DNA of 64,000 nt from Haloquadratum walsbyi J07HQW1 (GCA_000415965.1 KE356560.1:300433-364432); one strand, 5' to 3'. Shown: positions 27,432-37,215, counted from the first letter of the stretch. Numbers and translations are program-made. Notes: generated from the letters alone by a model not told the origin.

Positions 27432-28286
27432 TTATAACTCAGCTGTACGGAACCGATAGAATCCGAGTACAACAGGAAGCGACATCCAGATAACTAGCAC
27501 ACCAACTGCAACCCACCACCCAATATATACTGGCGCGCTATCAGCGACATACTGACCGGCAACATCAATACCACCACCTAATCGCAAAAGGAGATTGTAT
27601 GACGACTCAGGGCTGAGTAATCTCACTAACAGTGTCCAGTCGGGAGGCGAGGCTAATACACTAAAATCAAATCGATGAAGAACAAGCATTATCGCTGTTG
27701 TAAGTCCGTCCCACAGAATGATCAATACAAAGTAACTCCCGAATGTACTGAGTGTAATCCAACGCTCATTTGTAGTTACGATTGAAATTCCAACACCAAT
27801 TCCAACGAATGCAGCGCTATATAACAGCGTCAGTAACACGACTAAGGGATATGTAGTAATTCCTTGTGTTCCATACAGTATCGCAGCAATCCCTCCACTA
27901 AGGCTCAATCCAGTAACCGTTGTAATAATGAGAAGTGTCCAACGACTGAGTAAGGTTCCAATGATCAATCCCGCCCGCGACTGTGGGAATGATAATGTGA
28001 GTAAGACACTGCCTGTCTCTCGTGCGTGAGCAATCGATTTGTATCCAAGCAGTAACCCAACGACTGGGATAACGAACGAGAGTAAATTGGTACTCCCATC
28101 AACAAACCCCATGAACGTCAACTGACTGGATTCAACGTATCTATATGCCAGACTGTATCCGACAGAAGTAATCATAACAATACTCAAAAGAAGCAATATT
28201 ATTGGCGTCCGCCGGGCTCGCCGTACGTCAGTTTCAGCAACACTTCGCCATCCAGCGACATCGATATTCCAACTCGATTGACTCAT
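27432..28286 (-). CDS. ABC-2 type transporter permease
   Basis: A 284-residue membrane protein with about six helices; the start MSQSSWNIDVAGWRSVAETD is typical of haloarchaeal ABC-2 permeases with an N-terminal amphipathic segment. I chose Met at 28286, whose ATG overlaps the stop of the preceding gene by four bases. With the upstream ATPase-permease it completes an exporter with two permease domains. The helices contain GLLLGYKSIAHARETGS, which recurs in similar form (VGVLLGYNAIVGDFESGS) in the partner, so both permeases are paralogues. Confidence 0.85.
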   Translation of the reverse strand: MSQSSWNIDVAGWRSVAETDVRRARRTPIILLLLSIVMITSVGYSLAYRYVESSQLTFMGFVDGSTNLLSFVIPVVGLLLGYKSIAHARETGSVLLTLSFPQSRAGLIIGTLLSRWTLLIITTVTGLSLSGGIAAILYGTQGITTYPLVVLLTLLYSAAFVGIGVGISIVTTNERWITLSTFGSYFVLIILWDGLTTAIMLVLHRFDFSVLASPPDWTLLVRLLSPESSYNLLLRLGGGIDVAGQYVADSAPVYIGWWVAVGVLVIWMSLPVVLGFYRFRTAEL

Positions 28287-30211
28287 TGTAAATCCCTCCG
28301 CTCGAACCGAAGCACACCAACTGCGAGCGGACCAATAATCCAGCCAAGTAACACAATGGCTGCGATCCACTCGCTTAGATACCACGCACCCGTGACCTCT
28401 TGTGTTGTATCAACAAATCCGATGATCAGTGTTGAGAACGCATTCCCTGGTGAGAGTCCAAACACGAACTGAATCGGCTCTGGAAGCCCTCCAGCCATTA
28501 CATTCGCACTCAATACTACTCCGCGAAGGACATCTTCAATAATATCCCATACGACTGCAAATAAAAATACCATCGCAAACCCAAGTCCAAGTGCCCGACG
28601 AGTTGTTGCAACAAGCGTCGAGGCTGCGACACCAATACCGACCCAGGTGGCACTATATCCAGCAATGATCCCAATCAGCATTAACGCCCCGAGTAATTGA
28701 AATGACCCAAATGGGTATGCAACTAGCCCTGCCCCGACGATGATTGCAATGAATGTTGCTATAATCAGCAATCCTGCGCGGGCAATGTATCGAGCAACGA
28801 CAATTGTCCGACGACGCTGTGGTAATGATATCATGAGTAACAACGATCCTGATTCAAAATCACCGACAATAGCATTGTATCCAAGTAACACCCCAACAAC
28901 CGGTATAACCACGCGTAGTAGCCCACGAACAAAACTCCCAAATCGTCCGGTCGTAAATGGTGGTTGCGATACAACTGGATAGAGATATGCAGATAACAGG
29001 ATTACAATGACCGGTAGCACAAGCAAAATTTTCACACTTCGTTGATTAACCGTCTGTGACCAATCCTGTCGAACGACCTGTTGCCACTGTGATGTCATTC
29101 TGATGGGACCTCTGATTCTGATTCTGGTTCTTAGCTCCGATTTCGACTTCGACCCTGCGATTGATTCCTGCGATGGATTTGATTGTCGTTCCGACTGTGA
29201 ACTCCGAGTGTTCGCTTTTTGATTACTGGAATTATTGCTGGCTTCCTGATCTGTGCCGTTAAAATCAGTATTAGTATGAGTCTCGGTGTTATGACGTTGA
29301 CCGGTTTCTGTATACTCGATAAACATATCTTCGAGCGATGCTTCCTGTGTCCGGAAATTAACAACATCAATGCCCGCATCTCGAAGTCCGACAAGAATAT
29401 CCATTTTTGCATCATTCGTGCACGTTGCCTCAATTGTTGAATTATCTGGTGCAACCGCCGTTTCAACCCCCTCAATCCCCCGGATTGTCTCAAGCGCCCC
29501 GTTCTGCAGTGCATCAACCGTAATTTCGAGCTTTGTTCCGCCACCAAGGGAGCTTCTGAGTCCTCCGATTGTGTCGACAGCAATCAATGTTCCATCTTGG
29601 AGGATCCCAACCCGGTCACAAACCGCTTCGACCTGCTCAAGCACATGACTTGAAAAGAAGATTGTCGCACCGCGATTATTCTCTTCACGGATAATCGAAC
29701 GCAGTTCTGCCACACCTGTTGGATCTAATCCTGCGGTTGGCTCATCAAGTAACAGAAGGTCCGGTTCGCCGGTCAGTGCCATTCCCAAGACGAGTCGCTG
29801 TTTCATACCTTTTGAGTACTCAGTTGCCATTCGCTCGGCGTCCTCGGTCAGACCAACCCGATCAAGCACACTCAACGGGTCAGCAGTATCATTAATTTGC
29901 TTTGCTTCAATCGCATATTCAATATGTTGTCGACCGGTAAGGTGGTCAATAACATCGTATCCCTCTGGTAGGACACCAATGCGTTCACGAGCCATCACAC
30001 CCTCACGCTGACAATCATGATTGAAGACACTGATTGAGCCTGCTGATGGGTGTGTGAACCCCAGCATGAGATTCAGAAATGTCGATTTTCCTGCACCATT
30101 TGGTCCAAGGAATCCAAAGATCTCACCTGGTTCAACAGCGAGAGTGACGCGATCGAGTGCTGTTACTGTCCCATATCGTTTCGAGATATCTCTAGCGTCA
30201 ATTGCTGACAT
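28283..30211 (-). CDS. ABC transporter ATPase fused in frame to an ABC-2 permease
   Basis: A 642-residue frame. Residues 1-300 are an ABC ATPase: Walker A GPNGAGKST, signature YSKGMKQRL, Walker B LLLLDEPTAGLDP. Then comes a polar linker of about 70 residues (NNSSNQKANTRSSQSERQ...). From an internal ATG at 29098 (MTSQWQQVVRQDW) a six-helix ABC-2 permease runs to the end. In most haloarchaea these two are separate genes, so either this is a true fusion or the ATPase stop was lost. The second permease gene follows with a four-base overlap. The start is MSAIDARDIS, not the upstream Met. Confidence 0.85.
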   Translation of the reverse strand: MSAIDARDISKRYGTVTALDRVTLAVEPGEIFGFLGPNGAGKSTFLNLMLGFTHPSAGSISVFNHDCQREGVMARERIGVLPEGYDVIDHLTGRQHIEYAIEAKQINDTADPLSVLDRVGLTEDAERMATEYSKGMKQRLVLGMALTGEPDLLLLDEPTAGLDPTGVAELRSIIREENNRGATIFFSSHVLEQVEAVCDRVGILQDGTLIAVDTIGGLRSSLGGGTKLEITVDALQNGALETIRGIEGVETAVAPDNSTIEATCTNDAKMDILVGLRDAGIDVVNFRTQEASLEDMFIEYTETGQRHNTETHTNTDFNGTDQEASNNSSNQKANTRSSQSERQSNPSQESIAGSKSKSELRTRIRIRGPIRMTSQWQQVVRQDWSQTVNQRSVKILLVLPVIVILLSAYLYPVVSQPPFTTGRFGSFVRGLLRVVIPVVGVLLGYNAIVGDFESGSLLLMISLPQRRRTIVVARYIARAGLLIIATFIAIIVGAGLVAYPFGSFQLLGALMLIGIIAGYSATWVGIGVAASTLVATTRRALGLGFAMVFLFAVVWDIIEDVLRGVVLSANVMAGGLPEPIQFVFGLSPGNAFSTLIIGFVDTTQEVTGAWYLSEWIAAIVLLGWIIGPLAVGVLRFERRDLQ

Positions 30212-30394
30212 ATAATAGATTTGTTGTGCAACCTTTCTGAACACTATCCCTGACTTCTCAGACTGAAAGACTCACCCACAACACATTCACTGAGCTTACC
30301 CGGGTGTTCAAATCACGTGGATATCGTGTATCATCGTCCGAATGCGGTTTGCGTAAGCCCATACACTCTTCGCGATCGGAGTGAATAATTAGAT

Positions 30395-31165
30395 ATGAGT
30401 GACCTGACCGCTGGTTCATACGCACCACCACAGACATTATTCGTTGCCGGTGCAAGCGGTGATACCGGTCGTGCGGTTTTGCGGCTTGCTGAATCACGTA
30501 TTCCGACTGTCCGGGCCCTTACCCGATCAGGAGAGAAGCGATCGATGCTTCATCAAGCAGGTGCCGATGAGGTGGTCGTTGATAACTTACTTGACCCAGA
30601 TGATCTTGGGAGTGCACTCGCAGATGTTGATGCAATTATCAGCACAGTTGGGTCAACGCTTGGTGATATTCGCTCTGCTGATCGGTTTGTTGACGGTGCC
30701 GGTACCCGTGCGCTCGTTGATGCGGCTCTTTCTGCTGGTGTTGATACGTTTTGTATGGAGTCAGCAATCGGTGTTGGTGATGACTCATCAAATCCCCTTG
30801 CAACGGTATTTAATACTATTATTGGTCCGATCCAGGCTGCCAAAGCTGACGCCGAAGCTGCGATCCGGGACGCGTCATTCCGACATGTAATCCTCCGACC
30901 TGGTGTATTGACTGATGGACCGCGAACCGATATCGCCACGATTGCCGAAACAGAATCAGACATACATCTGTGGGGAACGATCTCGCGGGCTGACGTCGCC
31001 AGAGTACTCCTCGCAGCGCTCGTTACCCCTGCTGCGCAGAATAACACATTTGAAACTATTTCAGTACCACGACCGATGGCAGATGTCTCCAATACGACAT
31101 GGGAGTTTCCGACCGGTGCTCACAACACAGAGAAGATCCCGATATCAGTTGCTCATAAATCATAA
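30395..31165 (+). CDS. NAD(P)-binding SDR/NmrA-like protein
   Basis: A 256-residue single-domain Rossmann protein. The coenzyme motif is VAGASGDTGRAVLR at residues 17-30, followed by VRALTRSG, where Arg suggests NADPH preference. Other family features are STVGSTLGDIRS, the Cys-Met-Glu-Ser strand (FCMESAIGVG), and RPGVLTDGP. The classical SDR Tyr-Lys pair is not obvious, as in atypical NmrA/YwnB-like members. The function may be reductase or regulator; the substrate is unknown. It diverges from the ABC genes. Confidence 0.85.
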   Translation: MSDLTAGSYAPPQTLFVAGASGDTGRAVLRLAESRIPTVRALTRSGEKRSMLHQAGADEVVVDNLLDPDDLGSALADVDAIISTVGSTLGDIRSADRFVDGAGTRALVDAALSAGVDTFCMESAIGVGDDSSNPLATVFNTIIGPIQAAKADAEAAIRDASFRHVILRPGVLTDGPRTDIATIAETESDIHLWGTISRADVARVLLAALVTPAAQNNTFETISVPRPMADVSNTTWEFPTGAHNTEKIPISVAHKS

Positions 31166-31721
31166 TTTATCGATATTTCTCGCGTCAATTCATGATGACC
31201 CTTCGGATGGAGATTTTACTCGTGGTCAACGCTTGAATCCACTTGCCCCTGTGTTTGTGCTCGAGTCTAAAGAACACAGCGAGAGTTCCACGGGTCACCC
31301 GACCCGTGGGTGAATCGCAACATTTCCGGCACAAACCGTCGTTTCAAGCGTTTACACCCCGTCTGGTGAAGTGGAACTCACCGTTACCGACCTCGACCTC
31401 GCAAAATCCGACTGAGAGAAACTCGGTGAACCAGGTGGTGTCGAGCCGACCTCCACAGACACAGTTCCTCCGGTCCGATAGAAGACCTCTATCGGTATCG
31501 GGGGAGGATTCACGAGCGTGCTTGGGTTCGGGTGTAACTGGTTCCACACAAGCCTCACGACGAGTACGGAAGAAATTGAAGCTCGGTGCCGTCACACTCC
31601 ACGATCATCGTGGACGTGACCAGAAACGAACGCCACAGCTTACCCGACCCGTGGTAGTTTCCGTCTGCTCATATCTTCTCAACGGTACCGAAAATCGGAT
31701 TTGACAGAGGCTCTTATTAAT
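31166..31721 (-). mobile_element. IS200/605-type relic with 3' hairpin
   Basis: This spacer is richer in G+C than its flanks. On the minus strand, frames such as PKHARESSPDTDRGLLSDRR (about 31530-31470) look like a decayed TnpB tail, followed by a perfect 9-bp hairpin CCACGGGTC/GACCCGTGG (31288-31309) that could be the right end. Several stops break the frame. No active transposase is present. The assignment is moderate because the core domains are missing. Confidence 0.4.
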
Positions 31722-32534
31722 TCATGATTGAGTATCGGTACTCTCAGTGAGTGCACACCCGCAGTGACGACAGTATTGATCAGCGATAACAACAATCTCA
31801 TTACACCGTGGGCACTCAGTTCGTTCTGCTGCATTTATATTTCTATTCGGTGCTCGCAACGGACTTGCGAGCCAGGGAACCAGCACAAACCCAACGAGTA
31901 CGGCAACCACCGTGACCCATCGACCTGCGACTGTCTGTGGGACGATATCACCAAAGCCGACCGTTGAGACAGCAATAACAGTATAGTAGAATGCATCACC
32001 GAAGTTCTCAATCGCTGGGTTCGTGGGAGCCTCAACAGCGTAAATGAATCCAGTTGCAACAACAAATATCAATAGAATCGTTGTCGACACTTCCAATCGC
32101 CGGACGGTCCGTATTTCAATTGACTTACCGAATATCTGTTGTTCATTCATAATCAATCGGAGAAATCGGAACACACGAAGGATATGAAACCCCCGGAGGA
32201 ATCCAATATCAGGTCCGAAAATAACGAATACTGGAATCACTGCGACAAGATCGACAATCGTGTATGGATCCGTCATCTCTGCTTTTGGATCCGATGCGGA
32301 GGTTACTCTCACGATATACTCGATAAGAAACACAATCCCAAGACCAACCTCTATGACACGAATGAGTGTCGTATATGGCGTCGAAATGGCGTATGTTGAG
32401 ATGATATACAGACCGATAAACACGATATTCAGCACGTATAATGACGCATTTGTTGCTCGTCCTGCTGTTGTCTCACGGTCTCGAAGAAGAAAGCCGACTT
32501 TGTTAAGTAGTCCAGATCTACTGAGTGGTGTCAT
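31722..32534 (-). CDS. Voltage-sensor-type potassium channel with C-terminal zinc ribbon
   Basis: A 270-residue ion channel with six helices. The S4-like segment RGFHILRVFRFLRLI (residues 114-128) has spaced arginines, and the pore loop carries the selectivity filter TVGFGD at 191-196. After S6 (VAVLVGFVLVPWLA) comes a short linker and a zinc ribbon CPRCNEIVVIADQYCRHCG at about 243-261 instead of the RCK domain common in prokaryotic channels. It would conduct K+ across the cytoplasmic membrane. Its ATG overlaps the stop of a lipoprotein gene, so the two are one transcript. Confidence 0.9.
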   Translation of the reverse strand: MTPLSRSGLLNKVGFLLRDRETTAGRATNASLYVLNIVFIGLYIISTYAISTPYTTLIRVIEVGLGIVFLIEYIVRVTSASDPKAEMTDPYTIVDLVAVIPVFVIFGPDIGFLRGFHILRVFRFLRLIMNEQQIFGKSIEIRTVRRLEVSTTILLIFVVATGFIYAVEAPTNPAIENFGDAFYYTVIAVSTVGFGDIVPQTVAGRWVTVVAVLVGFVLVPWLASPLRAPNRNINAAERTECPRCNEIVVIADQYCRHCGCALTESTDTQS

Positions 32535-32962
32535 GTCTGCTCATCTGGACAGGTAACCGCGACATTCACGGCATAACTATCGGTATTTCGGATATCTCGA
32601 GCATCATCGCTCACTTGATGTGTCACTGTCTCTCCTGCATTAAGCGTTCCTGAGACGGTGGATCGTCCAGTCCGAGCGTCAATCCCCAATGAGGTTCCCT
32701 GTTCAAAGATAACCTGCAATTCATACCTGAGTGGCTTCGAGCCCTGATTTTCCACGTGGAATTCAACAACCGGACGTGTCCCACCACCGACTGTCGCTGC
32801 TATTTCTCTAATCCGTAATCCGTCCGCACACGGCGGCTCATCGGGAACCGCAACCTGTCGCTCACTTGCCTCAGATGCCGTTGTCATGCATCCTGTGAGG
32901 ACGCTTCCAGCACTGATCACGCACATCCGAAGCATATCCCGCTTCGTCAACTCACCTGTCAT
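32531..32962 (-). CDS. Predicted lipoprotein
   Basis: A 143-residue protein with a signal sequence and lipobox SVLTGC near residue 24, after TKRDMLRMCVISAG. A twin-arginine motif is not clear (KRD). The mature part has beta-strand-rich text (VVEFHVENQGSKPLRYELQVIF), typical of small Ig-like/FxLYD exported domains. The gene overlaps the K+ channel start by four bases. Binding partner or function is unknown. Confidence 0.7.
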   Translation of the reverse strand: MTGELTKRDMLRMCVISAGSVLTGCMTTASEASERQVAVPDEPPCADGLRIREIAATVGGGTRPVVEFHVENQGSKPLRYELQVIFEQGTSLGIDARTGRSTVSGTLNAGETVTHQVSDDARDIRNTDSYAVNVAVTCPDEQT

Positions 32963-33134
32963 TACCTCACACTGTGAGTGACGACGGTATGAATCTGTAT
33001 CAATTTACAGTCACAGAGTCAATGTATGCTCACTACCGCTCCGCAAGCGTGGCAAGTATGATTACGAACGATTGATAAGAAAATTCACCGATCAAACTAC
33101 GTGTATGGGTATGTCTATGGATGACCGACACGTC

Positions 33135-33635
33135 TTAGCGTATCGCGTCAAGACTGGTTGTGAGTTGGTCACGCGTTGCGAGTCCAGTCTGAAATCGGTT
33201 GACAAGCTCTGATTGATGCTCGGAGCATGCAAGAATTGCAACCCCACCATTTCCAATCGGGATAACTGGATGATTGGGCGTGCGTGGGGCGAGTTGGCAA
33301 CTTGGACAATTAACGCCTCCAGCAGGCAGATACTCAACGACCTGGGCAGCCTCATCACTCGTCAACCCGCAAATTGATGCGAACTCTTCGCGATGTTCTG
33401 AACAACCGACAATCGGAATCGTGAGCGCATCCAATAATAAAAATGCGGTTGTTTCACGCGTTGCCTCACGAAGCGCAGATTGACACTCGACACAGCCAAT
33501 TGCAGGCTCACCGGTGGGATACCCATCCTCATCTGTCGGCTGTTGAGACTCAAATTCCGGTATTGGCGATTGAATCGGATCTGAGATATGAGATTTGTCC
33601 TTTTCCTCCTCACTGTTTCCGTCATCATCGCTCAT
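33135..33635 (-). CDS. Cys-rich hypothetical protein, possible double zinc knuckle
   Basis: A 166-residue protein. The first 45 residues are polar and disordered. Then a duplicated unit: CVECQSAL ... VGCSEHREEF and CPSCQLAP ... LACSEHQSEL, each a CxxC followed by C-x-E-H. This suggests two zinc sites made from an internal repeat. The family is unknown to me. It is a single gene facing away from the K+ channel operon start. Confidence 0.7.
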   Translation of the reverse strand: MSDDDGNSEEEKDKSHISDPIQSPIPEFESQQPTDEDGYPTGEPAIGCVECQSALREATRETTAFLLLDALTIPIVGCSEHREEFASICGLTSDEAAQVVEYLPAGGVNCPSCQLAPRTPNHPVIPIGNGGVAILACSEHQSELVNRFQTGLATRDQLTTSLDAIR

Positions 33636-34144
33636 TGTTTCCTCGTGAGTGCTAGTGCTTGTGTCAACGATGCGTTCATAATTACTCTGCTTGCTAGTTG
33701 TGTCATTTGTTAACAGTATTTTCGTTTTTGATGATTGCTGTTACACTCATTAGATTCGATATCGTCAAAACCACACCTTTCAGTGGTGGTAGTCATATCA
33801 GTGTCAGCACCACTATTATGCCACCCGATTAGCTGATTATTAGATCGTCTGATACTGGTGAGTTCAAGATATCTCTTCCCATCAATATGATTACTGACCG
33901 TGTCAGTGTTGATCACAGGTTTCGGTGGATATACTTGCTGTCCATTTTCGCTGTTTTCACTGAGATTGACACCGTCTTGACTTACTTTCACAGTTGATGA
34001 TGGTGTCTCTCTTATATCCATTCGATACGTTTTCTTGTATCGCCATACACCTAAATAGTCCGGCACGGTCTACACGATACAATAACTATACTCACAACTA
34101 GTCGAGGCGTTATTTACCGTTGACTTCCATTCATTGATATAGCC
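33636..34144. other. Spacer, one doubtful small ORF
   Basis: A 118-residue minus frame (33710-34066) exists but is Asn/Thr-rich, lacks acidic haloarchaeal character and has no recognisable domain, so I do not call it. The right 80 bases should contain the glycosylase promoter. Confidence 0.4.
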
Positions 34145-34822
34145 ATGAGTCTCGATATTGATATTCGCGAATTGCACCGTGATCTTGTCTCTCTGCATGA
34201 ACGCCCAGACCCAACACATACCACAGATGGTGTTCGACAACTTCTCGGAACAATCCTTTCACAAAATGTCGCTGATACACAAACTGCCCGTGCGACACAT
34301 GCACTCTTTGATGCGTATCCAGATTACCGAGCAATGGAGACCGCACCGCATGAAGAACTCGCAGATGTTATTGAGGTCGCGGGATTGAAAAATCAAAAAG
34401 CCGCTCGAATTCAGCGTGCGCTGACAGCGATTCGTGAGGAAACAGACGGTGAATATACACTTGGGTTTCTCGCTGATCAACCAACTGATACAGCCCAGTC
34501 GTGGCTTACTGATATCAAAGGTATTGGTCCAAAAACAGCAAGCGTCGTATTGAATTTTCACTTTGAGAAGCCGACGTTCGCCGTTGATACGCACGTTGAA
34601 CGACTCGCCAAACGATTTGGGCTTCTTGATTCAACTGCATCAAATGAACGCGCACACGCTGAATTGAATGAGCATGTTCCTGATGATCTTAAATACTCCT
34701 TACACGTGTTGATGATTACTCATGGTCGTGAGTATTGTACCGCTCAGAGCCCCGACTGTGCAAACCCCGTGTGTGAAATCTATTGCTCGTGCCCAGCGTG
34801 TGATTCCCTAAATATATCTTGA
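34145..34822 (+). CDS. nth: Endonuclease III-like DNA glycosylase
   Basis: A 225-residue base-excision repair enzyme. It has the helix-hairpin-helix motif KGIGPKTASVVL followed by the catalytic-region text FAVDTHVERLAKRFGL, where the Asp is the conserved HhH-GPD aspartate. The C-terminal 4Fe-4S loop is CTAQSPDCANPVC plus the next Cys. The expected EndoIII Lys (in the LPGVGxKTA position, here IKGIGPKTA) is present, so glycosylase/lyase activity on oxidised pyrimidines is likely. It could instead be a mismatch or alkyl-purine member of the family. The gene symbol is by family only. Confidence 0.85.
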   Translation: MSLDIDIRELHRDLVSLHERPDPTHTTDGVRQLLGTILSQNVADTQTARATHALFDAYPDYRAMETAPHEELADVIEVAGLKNQKAARIQRALTAIREETDGEYTLGFLADQPTDTAQSWLTDIKGIGPKTASVVLNFHFEKPTFAVDTHVERLAKRFGLLDSTASNERAHAELNEHVPDDLKYSLHVLMITHGREYCTAQSPDCANPVCEIYCSCPACDSLNIS

Positions 34823-35099
34823 ATCTGTCTTTATGATCTTCGAAGAAATCGCTCGCAATAATAATCACATGTATATCATGGATTTGTAGCCTGTTGATTA
34901 TCTATTTCACATATCACGATCTGACTGACAATACCGACTCAACGCTATCTCTTCTGTTGCTTCTACCAATAAAGCGTCACAGATGTCTGAGCAGGGAGTG
35001 AACCGAACCTGACCTGCCCTCGGGTCCAGCTCCGAGTCAAGCTCATGTCCAGGCGGTCAAGACGACTGCTGGGGGGCTCACTCGCTGAAAATGACGAGT

Positions 35100-35846
35100 T
35101 CACCCTGCTGAGTGTAATCGGTCGGCGAGTATTTCAATTCCCTCAAACAGTGCTGGACTTGGTTGATTTAACAGATCATCATCAAGAACATGAACCGATG
35201 CATCAACATCCCATCCTCTTTCATGAAATGTCTCCGCGTTCGTATGTGTTCCATGACCACAATGATGAAGTACGACATGATCAGGAGTCGCCGCCTCAAC
35301 CTCTGTTCGTGTGACCTCACGAGAGCGTTCACCGGGATCGCAAAACGGGTGATGCCCACCAGCAGCAGCAATTGCCTCTGGTACCCAATTACCAGCTGCC
35401 ATCGGTGGATCTGCCCATTCTTCGGCATAAACGGTCACTGTTGGATTCCCCGCGACACGGTGACGAACAGTTCTCAATCGCTCGCGTGCATCTGTTGCCA
35501 GTGTCGCCCCAGCTTTCGGTCGATCGACTGCCTCAGCGAGTATCTCAAACGAGTCGATGACTTCATCAAGGGTATGAGGATCAAGATGACAGACGGTGTA
35601 GCCACGATCACGAAGTTCATCACGGATCGATGCCTGAAGCGTATCAGCAGTGCATACAATGTCGGGGTTGAGCGTTTTGAGACGGTCATAATCAGGGGTT
35701 AGCCATCCACCAATCACAGGACGGTCAATAGAACAATGCGCAGTAACCCCGACAAGCGTGTCACCTGCTCCCATGCTCGAAAGAATTGCGCTCGCGCTGG
35801 GAGCAGCAGCAACAACGCGTGGTGTTGTCTCGGACAGTGAGGGCAT
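35100..35846 (-). CDS. BtuF-like cobalamin-binding protein without signal peptide
   Basis: A 248-residue periplasmic-binding-protein-fold domain: RVVAAAPSASAILSSMGAGDTLVGVT at the start, then PDIVCTADTLQASIRDELRDRG and YAEEWADPPMAAGNWVPEAIAAAGG. This is the helical-backbone type binding corrinoids or siderophores. No signal peptide or lipobox precedes it (the start MPSLSETTPR is polar), so it may act in the cytoplasm; haloarchaea have such soluble cobalamin-binding homologues. No BtuCD genes are adjacent. Confidence 0.8.
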   Translation of the reverse strand: MPSLSETTPRVVAAAPSASAILSSMGAGDTLVGVTAHCSIDRPVIGGWLTPDYDRLKTLNPDIVCTADTLQASIRDELRDRGYTVCHLDPHTLDEVIDSFEILAEAVDRPKAGATLATDARERLRTVRHRVAGNPTVTVYAEEWADPPMAAGNWVPEAIAAAGGHHPFCDPGERSREVTRTEVEAATPDHVVLHHCGHGTHTNAETFHERGWDVDASVHVLDDDLLNQPSPALFEGIEILADRLHSAG

Positions 35847-36096
35847 GTACGATACTGTATATCGTCATATATGACTTGTATGGAATCGTATTCCGAACTA
35901 TTTTTATCAGTTGACTCAATTACTTCGGTACGAACTGCTTTGGGTCTCTCGTCATTTTGGGTGTCTGCGGTCGTTCACTCAGTCATTCGCACGATAGTGT
36001 ATCATTCGGATATCTGTCGATTCCAAACCGTGTACTCAGATTCAGACATCAAAATATAGATCATGCCACGAACTCAAAGCATTCGTCTCTATACCG

Positions 36097-37215
36097 ATGA
36101 GCGAGAAAATTACGCACACTCGCGAAAATGCGAGCACGAGAGCCGAGTCGAACAATGAATCAAACGTAACTATGGGTACAAATACTGATACTGATACTAT
36201 CCACGACCGCATCCGAACTGACGGTGGGACCGTTGGACAGCGATGGGTTCGCCCTGGAACCGAAGAGTCCGAAGAGGAGTCCGTGTCTGAGTCAGAAGAG
36301 GAAACAACGAGTGAAAGTCTCGTCTGCCCAGAATGTAGCGGCAATGTCATTGCTGATGATGAACATGGAGAGACCATTTGTGATGACTGTGGTCTCGTGA
36401 TTACAGAGGATTCTGTTGATCGTGGTCCTGAATGGCGTGCGTTTGATGCAAAAGAAAAAGACCAGAAGTCCCGGGTCGGAGCTCCGACGACAAATACGAT
36501 GCATGATAAAGGGCTTTCAACAAATATCGATTGGCGAGATCGTGACGCCTATGGTAACTCTTTATCATCGAACCAGCGACAGAAGATGCAACGACTCCGA
36601 AAATGGAACGAACGGTTCCGGACACGGGACTCAAAGGAGCGAAATCTCAAACAAGCACTTGGTGAGGTCGACCGGATGGCTTCTGCACTTGGGCTTCCTG
36701 AAAATGTTCGTGAAACAGCTTCTGTGATCTATCGTCGCGCGCTTGATGAAGATCTCTTGCCCGGACGATCAATTGAGGGTGTTTCGACATCATGTGTATA
36801 TGCGGCCGCACGAATGGCTGGCGTGCCTCGATCGCTTGATGAGATCGCGGAAGTCTCACGAGTCCCTAAAAGTGAGGTCGCACGGACGTACCGATATATT
36901 GCTCGGGAACTCTCATTAGAGGTAAAACCCGCAGACCCAGAGCAGTACGTTCCTCGGTTTGCCTCTGAGCTTGGGCTTTCAGATGAATCAACACTTCGTG
37001 CGCGTCAACTCCTACAGAATGCAAAGGAAAAGGGCGTCCACTCTGGAAAGTCCCCGGTGGGACTTGCTGCTGCAGCAGTGTATGCGGCAGCGTTATTAAC
37101 GAATGAAAAAACAACACAGGCAGCAGTGAGTGAAGTAGCAGACATCTCTGAAGTCACAATCCGAAACCGGTATCATGAGCTTCTTGAGGCAAAGGATGCG
37201 GTCGGAGCAACCTAA
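36097..37215 (+). CDS. tfb: Transcription initiation factor IIB
   Basis: A 372-residue TFB. A long polar N-terminus (about 70 residues) precedes the zinc ribbon with Cys77/80 (CPECSG) and Cys95/98 (CDDCG). The B-finger region SRVGAPTTNTMHDKGLST follows, then two cyclin folds with the repeats LGLPENVRETASVIYRRA and LGLSDESTLRARQLLQNA. It recruits RNA polymerase to TBP-bound promoters. Haloarchaea have several TFBs; this copy has an extended acidic leader. The start at MSEKITH is used; MGTNTDTD at 36172 is a possible alternative. Confidence 0.95.
   Translation: MSEKITHTRENASTRAESNNESNVTMGTNTDTDTIHDRIRTDGGTVGQRWVRPGTEESEEESVSESEEETTSESLVCPECSGNVIADDEHGETICDDCGLVITEDSVDRGPEWRAFDAKEKDQKSRVGAPTTNTMHDKGLSTNIDWRDRDAYGNSLSSNQRQKMQRLRKWNERFRTRDSKERNLKQALGEVDRMASALGLPENVRETASVIYRRALDEDLLPGRSIEGVSTSCVYAAARMAGVPRSLDEIAEVSRVPKSEVARTYRYIARELSLEVKPADPEQYVPRFASELGLSDESTLRARQLLQNAKEKGVHSGKSPVGLAAAAVYAAALLTNEKTTQAAVSEVADISEVTIRNRYHELLEAKDAVGAT

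Noticed and set aside
33710-34066. 118-residue minus ORF upstream of the glycosylase
   Set aside because: Asn/Thr/Lys-rich without a domain or acidic bias; start region is too close to the divergent promoter. Kept only as spacer note.
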